Source: Enterobacter oligotrophicus (GTDB lineage: Bacteria; Pseudomonadota; Gammaproteobacteria; Enterobacterales; Enterobacteriaceae). Taken from it: DNA of 64,000 nucleotides. A model generated the notes under the pieces. It made no database searches, had not been told where the DNA came from, and saw only the letters and a list, made by a program, of their open reading frames with translations. The stretch is from the NCBI RefSeq assembly GCF_009176645.1, contig NZ_AP019007.1:3100001-3164000 (forward strand), in the 5' to 3' direction. Below are positions 8,485-17,035 of the stretch, piece after piece; the stretch's first letter is position 1, and the number at the start of each line of letters is the position of its first letter. A program made the translations under genes and the position numbers.

Positions 8485-9573
8485 ATGAAAGAGCAATGGA
8501 GCAAAGCGCAGGCGCAGGCGTGGTATCAACAAAAAGGCTGGCTGTGCGGGTTTAACTATCTGCCGTCGACGGCGGTGAACTGGACGGATATCTGGCAGAA
8601 AGAGACCTTCGATGCCGAAACGATTGACCGGGAGCTGGGTTGGGCGGCGGAGGCGGGCTATAACACCCTGCGCATTAACCTGCCGTTTATCGTCTGGGAG
8701 CACGACCGTGACGGCCTGATGGCGCGCATTAATCAATTTTTGGCGATCGCGGATAACCACGGGTTCAGCACCATGCTGACCCTGATGGACGACTGCGGAT
8801 TCTCAGGCGATGAACCGTATCTGGGGCCACAAAAGCCACCGGTGCCGGGCAAACACAACAGCCAGGCGGCAGCGAGCCCAGGTCGCGATAAAGTGTGCGA
8901 TCGTAACTTCTGGCCAGAAATTGAGCGCTACATTCGCGACGTTGTCCGCCAGTTCCGCGACGATAAGCGCGTGCTGCTGTGGGATCTCTACAACGAGCCA
9001 GGCAACCGCGGCATTTTTGCGAGCGGCACGGAAGAGGTGCTGTATGACGAAAAGCTGGAGACCTGCGCGCACGAACTGATGAAGCTGGCGTTCCGCTGGG
9101 TACGCGAAGAAGATCCGGTTCAGCCGCTCACCGTCTGTGCGTGGCGTCTGCCTGCGGAAGAGGAAGGTGAGACGTTTTATCAGCATCCGCTGGACCAGAC
9201 CGCTCTGGAACTGTCGGACGTGGTGAGCTATCACGCCTACACCAACACCGGACGCATGACGGCGATTATCCAGCAGTTGCAGGCGCTGGGCCGCCCGATC
9301 TTCTGCACCGAATGGCTGGCGCGTCATGTGGGCGGTACCATCGAAGAGCAGCTTCCGCTGATGTATATGGCGAAGGTCGCGCCGTATCAGTGGGGGCTGG
9401 TGCGCGGAAAAACCCAGACCTGGCTGCCGTGGCCGGTAGTGATGAAAGGGTCCACGGACTACTGCCGCCTGTGGTTCCACGACGTATTCGAGGAGAACGG
9501 TATTCCGTTCTCGCGTAGCGAAATCGCGCTTATGCAGAAGCTGCGTAAGATCGCCCCGAAAGCACAGGGCTAA
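8485..9573 (+). CDS. Glycoside hydrolase, cellulase/mannanase-like (GH5-type clan A fold)
   Basis: Predicted retaining glycosidase of 362 residues with no signal peptide, so cytoplasmic. The clan A signature LWDLYNEPG places the acid/base Glu at residue 171, and [10 protein letters not shown] places the likely nucleophile Glu at 276; RINLPF (63-68) is also typical of the TIM-barrel strands. I prefer the ATG at 8485 to the upstream GTG at 8470, because it has an AGAGA-type ribosome site. The gene lies 50 bases before a GPH-type sugar symporter and is divergent from a LacI regulator, which together suggest uptake and intracellular hydrolysis of a short glycoside. The substrate cannot be named from sequence. 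Similar proteins are often labelled 1,4-beta-xylanase without proof. Confidence 0.82.
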   Translation: MKEQWSKAQAQAWYQQKGWLCGFNYLPSTAVNWTDIWQKETFDAETIDRELGWAAEAGYNTLRINLPFIVWEHDRDGLMARINQFLAIADNHGFSTMLTLMDDCGFSGDEPYLGPQKPPVPGKHNSQAAASPGRDKVCDRNFWPEIERYIRDVVRQFRDDKRVLLWDLYNEPGNRGIFASGTEEVLYDEKLETCAHELMKLAFRWVREEDPVQPLTVCAWRLPAEEEGETFYQHPLDQTALELSDVVSYHAYTNTGRMTAIIQQLQALGRPIFCTEWLARHVGGTIEEQLPLMYMAKVAPYQWGLVRGKTQTWLPWPVVMKGSTDYCRLWFHDVFEENGIPFSRSEIALMQKLRKIAPKAQG

Positions 9574-9623
9574 TCATAACGACCCGGCGGGCTACCGTCG
9601 GGCAACCAGGCAGGCATATAACA

Positions 9624-11027
9624 ATGGCAATGACAATGAAAATACCGTCTCGCGAGTTGTGGTCTTATTTTGGTTATGGGTTAGGTCAGTGTTTTAGCTT
9701 TGGTTTAGTGGGCTCGTTTATTAACTATTTTTACACCGATGTACTGGGGATCTCGGCGCTGGCAGCGAGCACCATCTTCCTGATTGCCCGCGCGTGGGAC
9801 GCGGTGCACGATCCGCTGTTTGCCAGCATCATGGACACCATTAACAGCCGGTTCGGCAAGTTTCGCCACTTTTTGCTGATCGCGCCGCTGTTGATTACTG
9901 GCGTCACGCTGCTGGCGTTTTACAAAATCGAAGCGGACATGACCACCAAAATCCTCTACGCCGGGGTGACGTACATCCTGTGGGGGACGCTGTACGCCAT
10001 CTCCGATATCCCGTTCTGGTCGATGTCGTCGGTGATGACCAACGACTCCGGCCAGCGCACCCGCGCGGTGACGGCGGCGATGCTGGGCGTCAACGCCGGG
10101 ATCGCCTGCGCCAACATCTTCTTCCCGAAGCTGGCGGCGTTTTTCACTCAGTACAGCAACGATAAAGGCTACTTTATGGCGGCACTGGTGATGATGCTGG
10201 TGGGCCTGCCGCTGATGCTTAATGGCTTTATGCAGATCAAAGAACGCGTCCCGCCGAGCCCGGAAAAGGTGACGATACGTGACACTTTCCACAACCTGCG
10301 TCAGAACAAGCCGCTGTTTATCGTCCTGCTGTCGTTCTTTTTCTGCGTGTTCCATAACGTCGCCAATGGCCTGTATATCTACTTCTTTATCAACAATATG
10401 GGCGACGGCAGCCTGCAGATGGCGATTGGTGTGATGGGGATTGTGGCGGCGGTGGTGTGCCTTATCGCCCCGATGCTGACGCGCAAGATGCAGAAACGAA
10501 AGCTGTTTATGATCCTTTGCGGGCTGGATATCGCGGTACGCGTGGTGATGTGGTTCGCGGGTTATCAGCACACGGCGCTGCTGTTTATTCTGCTTGGCCT
10601 CAGTACCCTGTTTGTGATGATGACCAACATTCTCACCTCGTCGATGATTGCCGACACCATCGAATACGCGGAGTACCACACCCACAAGCGCTGCGCGGCG
10701 ATCACTTTCTCCGGCCAGACCTTTACCGGCAAGATGTCGGTGGCAGTAGGTGGCGGGTTAATCGGCGTGTTCCTGACGATGATTGGCTACGTGCCGCAGG
10801 CGCAAACCCAGAGCGACAGCGTGCTCGCGGGGCTGTTCTTCGGCATTTGCCTGCTGCCGGCGATTGGCTCGCTGATTCGGCTTGGGTTTATGTCGCGCTT
10901 TACCTTTACCGAGGAGAAGCATGCGGAGATTTGTCGGCTCCTGGCTGAGCGGAATGCGTCAGGTGGCGGCTACGCCTTACCCGGCCTACAGGACCCCGTG
11001 AATCCACAAATCGCACGAGACATGTAG
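9624..11027 (+). CDS. GPH-family glycoside/pentoside/hexuronide cation symporter
   Basis: Inner-membrane sugar:cation symporter of 467 residues with about 12 hydrophobic segments. The family signature RAWDAVHDPLFASIMD (about 53-68), the conserved FGKFRHFLL loop and a central hydrophilic loop near residue 210 place it in the GPH (MelB/XylP/UidB) group of the MFS. It follows the glycosidase gene by 50 bases, probably as one operon. The last 22 or so residues (from ASGGGYALPGL) are encoded by a REP-type repeat that begins at 10958, so the natural stop seems to have been lost or moved and the tail is unlikely to be conserved. Confidence 0.92.
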   Translation: MAMTMKIPSRELWSYFGYGLGQCFSFGLVGSFINYFYTDVLGISALAASTIFLIARAWDAVHDPLFASIMDTINSRFGKFRHFLLIAPLLITGVTLLAFYKIEADMTTKILYAGVTYILWGTLYAISDIPFWSMSSVMTNDSGQRTRAVTAAMLGVNAGIACANIFFPKLAAFFTQYSNDKGYFMAALVMMLVGLPLMLNGFMQIKERVPPSPEKVTIRDTFHNLRQNKPLFIVLLSFFFCVFHNVANGLYIYFFINNMGDGSLQMAIGVMGIVAAVVCLIAPMLTRKMQKRKLFMILCGLDIAVRVVMWFAGYQHTALLFILLGLSTLFVMMTNILTSSMIADTIEYAEYHTHKRCAAITFSGQTFTGKMSVAVGGGLIGVFLTMIGYVPQAQTQSDSVLAGLFFGICLLPAIGSLIRLGFMSRFTFTEEKHAEICRLLAERNASGGGYALPGLQDPVNPQIARDM

Positions 11028-11058
11028 GCCTGATAAGCGAAGCGCCATCAGGCTTCGC
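10958..11058. repeat. REP-type palindromic pair (BIME-like)
   Basis: Two inverted repeat units: GGTGGCGGCTACGCC with CCCGGCCTACAGG (10960-10992), and TGTAGGCCTGATAAGCG with GCGCCATCAGGC (11023-11053). Similar units occur near 11841, 16965, 32653, 38414 and 62042. The first unit overlaps the 3' end of the transporter gene. Confidence 0.8.
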
Positions 11059-11060
11059 TT

Positions 11061-11131
11061 TTAATCGTCTGCACCGACAAGCTCAATCCGTTTGCCGTCC
11101 GGGTCCAGAGCGCGACATGAGCAATATTCAT
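11061..11131 (-). pseudogene. Relic of a VOC (glyoxalase-fold) protein gene with an internal deletion
   Basis: The minus strand starts with AAGGAGGGAGTTT and ATG, then MNIAHVALWT, a typical start of a small VOC-family protein. After a shared GGACCCGG stretch the other frame reads DPDGKRIELVGADD and a stop at 11061-11063, a typical VOC C-terminus with the metal-ligand Glu. The middle, normally about 110 residues, is absent and the two ends are out of frame. This fits a deletion between short direct GGACCCGG copies. No function is expected. Confidence 0.75.
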
Positions 11132-11219
11132 AAACTCCCTCCTTGTTTGTGTCTGAGGACTTTCACGGGTAAAACAGGCTACACTCTGGTTTTGAGCGCG
11201 ACATGCTGAGGACATAACA

Positions 11220-11822
11220 ATGCACTACACACTGAAAGAAAGCGACAAGGATAAAACGGAAGGGTCAACCGGCGCGGGCGCGTTGCAGCAAAAACTGCTG
11301 GAGTCTCGTTCGATTGTGATCTCCGGTGAGATCAACCAGGAACTGGCGCAGAAAGTGATTACCCAGATGATCCTGCTGCAAAGCGTCAGCAACGATCCGA
11401 TCAAGCTGTACATCAACAGCCAGGGCGGCCACGTGGAAGCGGGCGATACCATTCACGATTTCATCAAGTTCATTCGCCCGGACGTACACGTGATTGGCAC
11501 CGGCTGGGTGGCGAGCGCGGGCATCACCATCTTCCTGGCAGCGAAAAAAGAGCACCGCTACTCTCTGCCGAACACCCGCTTTATGATCCACCAGCCGCTG
11601 GGCGGCGTGCGCGGTCAGGCAACGGATATCGAAATCGAAGCGCGTGAGATCATTCGTATGCTGGATCGCGTGAACAAGCTGATCGCCGACGCGACCGGTC
11701 AGCCGCTGGAGAAAGTTAAAAAAGACACCGACCGCAACTTCTGGATGTCACCTGCAGAAGCGCTGGACTACGGCATTGTGGGTAAGCTGATTACCCATTA
11801 TGACGAGCTGAAGCTGGATTAA
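11220..11822 (+). CDS. ClpP-type serine protease paralog
   Basis: A 200-residue protein of the ClpP family with the catalytic triad intact: Ser99 in TGWVASAGITIF, His124 in RFMIHQPLGG, and Asp171 in KKDTDRNFW. The conserved GQATDIEIEAREI also matches ClpP. It differs from E. coli ClpP around the catalytic Ser (VASAG in place of AASMG) and has no clpX or clpA next to it; the housekeeping clpP normally sits beside clpX. It may therefore be an extra degradation subunit using the cell's Clp ATPases or acting alone. The N-terminus is short and polar, with no clear propeptide. The start is the only ATG in a suitable position. A REP unit follows the stop. Confidence 0.9.
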   Translation: MHYTLKESDKDKTEGSTGAGALQQKLLESRSIVISGEINQELAQKVITQMILLQSVSNDPIKLYINSQGGHVEAGDTIHDFIKFIRPDVHVIGTGWVASAGITIFLAAKKEHRYSLPNTRFMIHQPLGGVRGQATDIEIEAREIIRMLDRVNKLIADATGQPLEKVKKDTDRNFWMSPAEALDYGIVGKLITHYDELKLD

Positions 11823-11840
11823 GTTTACCCGTCGTGTTTG

Positions 11841-11876
11841 TGTCGGGTGGCGGCTTCGCCTTACCCGACCTACACG
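11841..11876. repeat. REP-type palindrome
   Basis: Inverted arms GTCGGGTGGCGGCTTCG and CCTTACCCGAC lie between the ClpP paralog and the hydroxylase gene. Same repeat family as at 10958 and 62042. Confidence 0.75.
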
Positions 11877-11964
11877 CCACACGCGGTCGATTGACCCACG
11901 ACAAGTTCCCTCTCAGCCTTCTTGCCTATAATCGCGCCTGTCTACCCTTTCACTGGTGCTAACC

Positions 11965-13086
11965 ATGGCGTATCAACTGAACCTGAACTGGCCGGAATTT
12001 CTCGAAAAATACTGGCAAAAGCAACCCGTTGTGCTGAAAAATGCCTTCCCGAATTTTGTCGATCCGATCACGCCTGACGAGCTGGCCGGTCTGGCGATGG
12101 AGCCGGAAGTCGATAGCCGTCTGGTGAGCCACTCCAACGGCAAATGGCAGGCCAGCAATGGTCCGTTTGAGCACTTCGACGGTCTCGGCGAAACCGGCTG
12201 GTCGCTGCTGGCGCAGGCGGTGAACCACTGGCACATGCCGGCCGCTGAGCTGGTGCGTCCGTTCCGCGTTCTGCCGGACTGGCGTCTTGATGACCTGATG
12301 ATCTCTTTCTCCGTCCCTGGCGGCGGCGTGGGTCCACATATCGACCAGTACGATGTGTTTATCATTCAGGGAATGGGAAGCCGCCGCTGGCGCGTGGGCG
12401 ACAAACTGCCGATGCGTCAGTTCTGCCCGCACCCGGCGCTGCTGCATGTTGATCCGTTTGAACCCATTATCGACGAAGATCTTGCGCCGGGAGATATTCT
12501 CTACATTCCACCAGGATTCCCGCACGACGGCTTTACCCATGAAACCGCGCTCAACTACTCCGTTGGTTTCCGCGGGCCAAACGGACGCGATTTGATCAGC
12601 AGCTTTGCTGATTACGCGCTGGAGAACGATCTGGGCGGGGAACATTACAGCGATCCGGATCTGACCTGTCGCGAACATCCTGGCCGCGTGGAGCAGTACG
12701 AGCTCGATCGTATTCGTCAGATGATGATCGACATGATCAGCAAGCCTGATGATTTCACCCGATGGTTTGGCAGCTTTGTTTCCACGCCGCGCCATGAGCT
12801 GGATATTGCCGCCGCCGAGCCGCCTTATGCGTCGGAAGAGGTGCTGGATGCACTGCAGGGCGGCGAAACCCTGACCCGCCTGAGTGGGCTGCGCGTGCTG
12901 AACATTGACGGTCATTTCTTTATCAACAGCGAACTGCTGGAGACAGCAGATGCGAAGGCAGCGGATGCGCTGTGCCGCTATACCGAACTGGGTCAGGCTG
13001 AACTGGGGGATGCCCTGAATAATCCGGCCTTTGTTGAGGAGCTGACCGGGCTGATTAACCAGGGCTACTGGTTCTTCGACGAGTAA
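11965..13086 (+). CDS. roxA: RoxA/YcfD-type ribosomal protein uL16 arginine 3-hydroxylase
   Basis: JmjC-type Fe(II)/2-oxoglutarate oxygenase. E. coli YcfD hydroxylates Arg81 of ribosomal protein uL16. From the ATG at 11965 the protein is 373 residues, the same as YcfD. The iron ligands fall at the same numbers, His125 and Asp127 in GPHIDQYD and His187 in PGFPHDG. The C-terminal winged-helix region ends GYWFF. An upstream GTG at 11956 would add three residues. E. coli ycfD is at a different place (next to phoQ), so this could be a second copy or a moved gene. It lies close to the ClpP paralog, both on the plus strand, with a REP between them. Confidence 0.92.
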   Translation: MAYQLNLNWPEFLEKYWQKQPVVLKNAFPNFVDPITPDELAGLAMEPEVDSRLVSHSNGKWQASNGPFEHFDGLGETGWSLLAQAVNHWHMPAAELVRPFRVLPDWRLDDLMISFSVPGGGVGPHIDQYDVFIIQGMGSRRWRVGDKLPMRQFCPHPALLHVDPFEPIIDEDLAPGDILYIPPGFPHDGFTHETALNYSVGFRGPNGRDLISSFADYALENDLGGEHYSDPDLTCREHPGRVEQYELDRIRQMMIDMISKPDDFTRWFGSFVSTPRHELDIAAAEPPYASEEVLDALQGGETLTRLSGLRVLNIDGHFFINSELLETADAKAADALCRYTELGQAELGDALNNPAFVEELTGLINQGYWFFDE

Positions 13087-13092
13087 CGCGTT

Positions 13093-13120
13093 GCGGCGTT
13101 TAGTAAGAACTAAGCGCCGC
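13093..13120. terminator. Strong hairpin after the roxA-type gene
   Basis: GCGGCGTTTAGT, AAGA loop, ACTAAGCGCCGC: a 12-base stem with one wobble pair, 6 bases after the stop codon. There is no clear T-run on either side, so a classical terminator is not certain. It overlaps the end of the small ORF on the other strand. Confidence 0.5.
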
Positions 13121-13165
13121 CTCTGCTATCGCTTCACAAATTTCTGTACGATTATTGTGGTTCAT
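13100..13165 (-). CDS. Possible small protein, 21 residues
   Basis: The minus strand has GGGGAG, then 8 bases, then ATG at 13165, and a 21-codon frame ending in TAA at 13100-13102. The product is polar and acidic (begins MNHNNRTEIC, ends ALSSY). The good ribosome site is the only real support; no homolog is recognised, and the last codons lie within a hairpin. Confidence 0.3.
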   Translation of the reverse strand: MNHNNRTEICEAIAEAALSSY

Positions 13166-13386
13166 TATAAAAGCTCCCCGTTAGTTAATTTAATCATGAC
13201 AGGTAAATTATCAGATAATAATTTGTCTGATACTTATTTTTTGACGTGAGGGCTTCGTGCCTGAATAGTCGCAATATTATATTCTGTCAATGATGTTTCA
13301 AAATGCTAATACGGCTTCATCGTCGTGATTTATACGCTACAGTTAATTTCGTGCAACAGCCATATAACCGAAACAGGAGAATAGAC

Positions 13387-13620
13387 ATGGTAGATAAAAG
13401 CGAAATTAAGGATCACACTCAGGTTGTAGCCAGCTGCGGAACGCACGTCGGCGTTGTTGACCACCTGGATGGCGAGCGTATTAAACTTGCGAAAAGCGAT
13501 CCGGAATCTGGCGGGAAACACCATTATATTCCTCTCGGCTGGGTCGACAAAGTGGATGATAATAAAGTCATCCTGACCAAAAACCACAAAGAGGTTTTTG
13601 CTGAGTGGCAGGAAGCATAA
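13387..13620 (+). CDS. DUF2171 family small protein
   Basis: A 77-residue soluble protein. The ATG at 13387 has AGGAGA 8 bases upstream, so an upstream extension of the frame is rejected. The pattern VVASCGTHVGVVDHLDGERIKL, then HHYIPLGWV and V.LTKN is that of the DUF2171 (PRC-barrel-like) proteins. Members in enterobacteria are often stress-linked, but no reaction is known. It stands alone, followed by an intrinsic terminator at 13652. Confidence 0.82.
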   Translation: MVDKSEIKDHTQVVASCGTHVGVVDHLDGERIKLAKSDPESGGKHHYIPLGWVDKVDDNKVILTKNHKEVFAEWQEA

Positions 13621-13651
13621 ATATATTTCAGATAGCGAAATATATTTCGAG

Positions 13652-13676
13652 GCTCCGGTTTTACGCCGGAGCTTTT
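13652..13676 (+). terminator. Intrinsic terminator of the DUF2171 gene
   Basis: GCTCCGG, seven-base loop, CCGGAGC and then TTTT. Confidence 0.8.
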
Positions 13677-13769
13677 AGCGTATTAAACATGGCTGGCCGC
13701 AACCAGATTGCCGTCGCGTTAAATGAGTGATACTGTCTGCTCTCTATTACACGATGCAGGCACCGCGTT

Positions 13770-14723
13770 ATGCTCCAGAATGAAAATACGTCAACGAAAC
13801 GCGTTTTCTTTGTTGAGGATTTTCATGTCTTTGGCGAGCGTTACGGCATCGACTATCGTTTTCCACAGCTGAAAGATAACGCAGCGACGGGTAGCCCGGT
13901 TCTGCACGGCGACGTGGAAGAGATGACACTCTCGTCAGGTATTTCACTTACCCACTCGGATGTTCGGGTTTTACAACCCTATGAAACCACCTCTCGCCAC
14001 AGCAGCCCGCTCTATATGCTGGTGGTGCTGGAAGGGTGCGTCACGCTCACGCTGAATGGCAATGAGTATGTGGTGCGCTCCGGTATGGCGTTCAGTTCCC
14101 GGCTTAGTGAGGAACAGGTGATGAGCGCGCGCCACACGGCAGACAGCACGCTGAAAACCCTCTCGTTTGGCGTGTATCCCCATGATGTCAGGCGTGAGAA
14201 CCTGCTGGAAACGTTGCTCGTGGAGTGGCAAAGCCTGAATGCGCCCACGTTCGTCTGGCAGGTGCCAGGGTTTGTGCTGTCAGGCATTCAGCATGCGCAG
14301 CAGCAGGGCCTGAGCGTGCTTTCCCGCAAGCTGCTGCTGGAAGGGTTGATGTATCAACTGCTTGGCCACGGCCTGAATCAGCGCCAGCAACATTGCCCGT
14401 GTCGGCCTGAGCATGCGCGTCTGGAGCGCGTGCGGAGCATGCTGGAACAGTCACCGGAGCAGGACTACACTCTCGCTCAGCTCGCGGCGCTGACCGCAAT
14501 GAGCCAGAGCAGCCTGCGCAGCAAGTTCCGCCAGCGCTACGGCACCACGCTGTTTGACTACCTGCGCGACTGCCGTCTTGCACTGGCTCGACGCTATCTC
14601 CTGGAAGGCTATAGCGTGCAGCAGGCGGCATGGATGTGCGGTTATCAGCACGCTACCAACTTTTCCACTGCATTCCGTCGTCGCTACGGTGTTTCACCGG
14701 GCGACGTGCGAAAACATCGCTAA
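13770..14723 (+). CDS. AraC-family regulator, likely of the adjacent siderophore receptor
   Basis: A 317-residue regulator. The N-terminal half (about 45-150) is a cupin-like sensing region; the C-terminal double HTH (about 215-317) contains YTLAQLAALTAMSQSSLRSKF and the AraC signature ending in YGVSPGDVRKH. The layout resembles PchR-type activators of siderophore uptake. It lies upstream of, and in the same direction as, a TonB-dependent receptor gene (139 bases apart), so it probably activates that gene when the ferric siderophore is present. This role is inferred from context. Confidence 0.88.
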   Translation: MLQNENTSTKRVFFVEDFHVFGERYGIDYRFPQLKDNAATGSPVLHGDVEEMTLSSGISLTHSDVRVLQPYETTSRHSSPLYMLVVLEGCVTLTLNGNEYVVRSGMAFSSRLSEEQVMSARHTADSTLKTLSFGVYPHDVRRENLLETLLVEWQSLNAPTFVWQVPGFVLSGIQHAQQQGLSVLSRKLLLEGLMYQLLGHGLNQRQQHCPCRPEHARLERVRSMLEQSPEQDYTLAQLAALTAMSQSSLRSKFRQRYGTTLFDYLRDCRLALARRYLLEGYSVQQAAWMCGYQHATNFSTAFRRRYGVSPGDVRKHR

Positions 14724-14819
14724 CGCATTTTTCTCTCCCGCGCGAACGCGATCCGTGCGGTTTGGCATCGCGCATACGTAACCTGGCAGCGCGCATAGCC
14801 GTTTGCGTTCTCAAAAAGG

Positions 14820-14834
14820 TAATAATTCTTATTA
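14820..14834 (+). promoter_or_regulatory. Putative Fur box upstream of the siderophore receptor gene
   Basis: TAATAATTCTTATTA matches the 7-1-7 Fur consensus TGATAATnATTATCA at 11 of 14 positions and lies 29 bases before the receptor start. Confidence 0.55.
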
Positions 14835-14862
14835 ACAATTAGAAATGCCTTTGGAGAGGACC

Positions 14863-16953
14863 ATGTTTGCTAAGTCGCGTCTGGCACTGCTGGTGGGATG
14901 GATTACCGGTAGCGTCGCTTTTCCTTTACTGGCGCAGGATGCCCAAAAAACTGAAACCGTGGTGGTTACGTCGCAGATGCAGTCTGGTGCCACCAAACTT
15001 GAAACCCCGGATATCGAGACGCCCCAGTCGGTGTCTATTGTCACCCGCGAGCAGTTCGAAGAGCAGGGCGCAACCAGCGTGCGCCAGGCCGTGAGCTATA
15101 CGCCCGGCGTTTACAGCAACCAGATCGGGGCTTCAAACCGTTTCGACTACATTGTCTTGCGCGGCTTCTCAGATGGCAGCCTGGATAACGTCTACCTCGA
15201 CGGCCTGAAAATGATGGGTGACACCAACTCCCACAGCTCGCTGGTGGTGGACCCGTGGTTCCTTGACAATATTGAAGTGGTACGCGGTCCGGCCTCTGTG
15301 TTGTATGGCCGTTCATCGCCGGGCGGCATTGTCGCGCTGACCTCGCGTAAGCCCTCCTTCGATCCGGGCGGGGAGATCAAGCTGTTCGCCGGGAATAACG
15401 ATCAGCGCGGCGCTATGTTCGACGTCACTGGCCCGCTCGACGATAACGACCGTGTGGCGGTGCGCCTCAGCGGCATGACCCGCTACGCCGATTCCCAGTT
15501 TGACCCGCTGAAAGAGGAGCGTTATGCCCTGATGCCGAGCCTGACCTGGCGCATCACCGATAACACCCGTCTGGATCTGATGGCTTATCTGCACCGCGAT
15601 CCGGAAGGCGGTAGCCACTCCGGGCTGCCATATGACGGCACCGTTGTTCCGCACTACGGCAAGAAGATCTCCAACACCTTCTTTGAGGGTGAGGACGATT
15701 ACGACAAATACGATCGTCGTGAAAACATGGTTGGCTACAACATCGAGCATATGTTTGATAGCGGCTGGTCGGTGCGCCAGAAGCTGCGTTACCTGCATAC
15801 AAAAGTGGAACTGAACCAGGTGTATGCCGCAGGCTGGCTGAACGAAACCGAGCTGAACCGCGGCTATTCCGGCTCCGACGAGAAGATGAATGCCATCACC
15901 CTGGATAACCAGGTGGACGGCAGTTTTGATACCTGGGCGGTGAACCATCGCGTGCTGATCGGGATGGATTATCAGGATCGCAGCAACAATGTGACCGGCT
16001 ATTACGGCGGATTCCCGCCTATCGACGCGTTCCACCCGGTTTACGGCGCGAAGCCGGACTACATCACTCAGTACAGCAAGGAAAAGCACAAGCTACGCCA
16101 GACGGGCTACTACCTGCAGGATCAGATGTCCTTTGACCGCTGGCGTCTGACGCTCGGCGGCCGTTACGATCAGGTGAGCGTGTCGAATGTCGACAATTTC
16201 AACCATACCCGCAGCGATCTGGACAAAAACAACTTTAGCAGCCGCGCGGCGTTGCTGTATCTGTTTGATAACGGCGTCGCGCCGTATGTCAGCTACTCCA
16301 CCGCGTTTACGCCGACCAGCTTTGCCGATGAACAGGGCAACATCCTCGACCCGATGAAAGGCAAGCAGTGGGAAGCCGGGGTGAAGTATGAGCCGGAAGG
16401 GATGAACAGCCAGTTCAGCGCCTCGGTGTTCCGCATCAACCAGAAGAATATCGCCACCAAAGAGGAGCCGACCGATCCGTACCGCTCTATCGGGGAAATC
16501 GAGTCTGAAGGCGTCGAACTGGAGGCGATTGGTCAGTTGACCGACAGTCTGCGCCTGCAGGCGGCATATACCTACACCGATATCCGCTATAAGAAGAGCA
16601 GCCCGGAAGAGGAGGGTAAGCGCGCCGTTTATGCCCCGCGTAATATGGCCAGCGCCTGGCTGAGCTATGACGTCAAAACGGGCCCGCTGGATGGCCTGAC
16701 CGTTGGCTCCGGCGTGCGTTACGTGAACGGTGTCACCAGCGATCGCCAGAACACCCATACGCTGCCGTCTTATACGCTGGTGGATATGGTGGTGGGGTAT
16801 GATCTGTCGAAAGTAGGGCTCACGGGCGTAAGCGCGCAGTTGAACGTCAATAACCTGACGGATAAAAGCTACGTGGCGGCGTGTAACTCGCTCTCTTACT
16901 GCTACTTTGGTGCGGAGCGCAGCATTGTGGGCAGCGTGTCGTGGACGTTCTGA
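14863..16953 (+). CDS. TonB-dependent siderophore receptor, FoxA/ferrioxamine-like
   Basis: Outer-membrane ferric-siderophore receptor of 696 residues. It has a signal peptide ending LLAQ near residue 24, a TonB box region ETVVVTS, a plug domain (about 45-165) with TPQSVSIVTRE, YTPGVY, VVRGPASVLYG and SSPGG, then a 22-strand barrel ending in Phe (VSWTF). The C-terminal NNLTDKSYVAACNSLSYCYFGAERS with two Cys is shared with FoxA and FhuE-type hydroxamate receptors. There is no N-terminal signalling domain. The start at 14863 has GGAGAGG upstream; an ATG at 14845 is less likely. The exact siderophore is unproven. Confidence 0.9.
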   Translation: MFAKSRLALLVGWITGSVAFPLLAQDAQKTETVVVTSQMQSGATKLETPDIETPQSVSIVTREQFEEQGATSVRQAVSYTPGVYSNQIGASNRFDYIVLRGFSDGSLDNVYLDGLKMMGDTNSHSSLVVDPWFLDNIEVVRGPASVLYGRSSPGGIVALTSRKPSFDPGGEIKLFAGNNDQRGAMFDVTGPLDDNDRVAVRLSGMTRYADSQFDPLKEERYALMPSLTWRITDNTRLDLMAYLHRDPEGGSHSGLPYDGTVVPHYGKKISNTFFEGEDDYDKYDRRENMVGYNIEHMFDSGWSVRQKLRYLHTKVELNQVYAAGWLNETELNRGYSGSDEKMNAITLDNQVDGSFDTWAVNHRVLIGMDYQDRSNNVTGYYGGFPPIDAFHPVYGAKPDYITQYSKEKHKLRQTGYYLQDQMSFDRWRLTLGGRYDQVSVSNVDNFNHTRSDLDKNNFSSRAALLYLFDNGVAPYVSYSTAFTPTSFADEQGNILDPMKGKQWEAGVKYEPEGMNSQFSASVFRINQKNIATKEEPTDPYRSIGEIESEGVELEAIGQLTDSLRLQAAYTYTDIRYKKSSPEEEGKRAVYAPRNMASAWLSYDVKTGPLDGLTVGSGVRYVNGVTSDRQNTHTLPSYTLVDMVVGYDLSKVGLTGVSAQLNVNNLTDKSYVAACNSLSYCYFGAERSIVGSVSWTF

Positions 16954-16964
16954 GCAGGTAATAT

Positions 16965-16997
16965 TGCCCGGTGGCGCTACGCCTACCGGGCCTACAG
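16965..16997. repeat. REP-type palindrome
   Basis: TGCCCGGTGGCGCTACGCC with CTACCGGGC and CTACAGG, between the convergent receptor and MocR-type genes. Confidence 0.75.
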
Positions 16998-17035
16998 GAG
17001 CAAGCAGGCCAGCCGCCTGCAAAATATTGGGCAGC

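Noticed and set aside
9705..10685. 326-codon open frame on the minus strand
   Set aside because: Antisense to the GPH transporter; low-complexity His/Arg/Gln product.
11959..12915. 318-codon open frame on the minus strand
   Set aside because: Antisense to the roxA-type gene, whose iron ligands and length are convincing.
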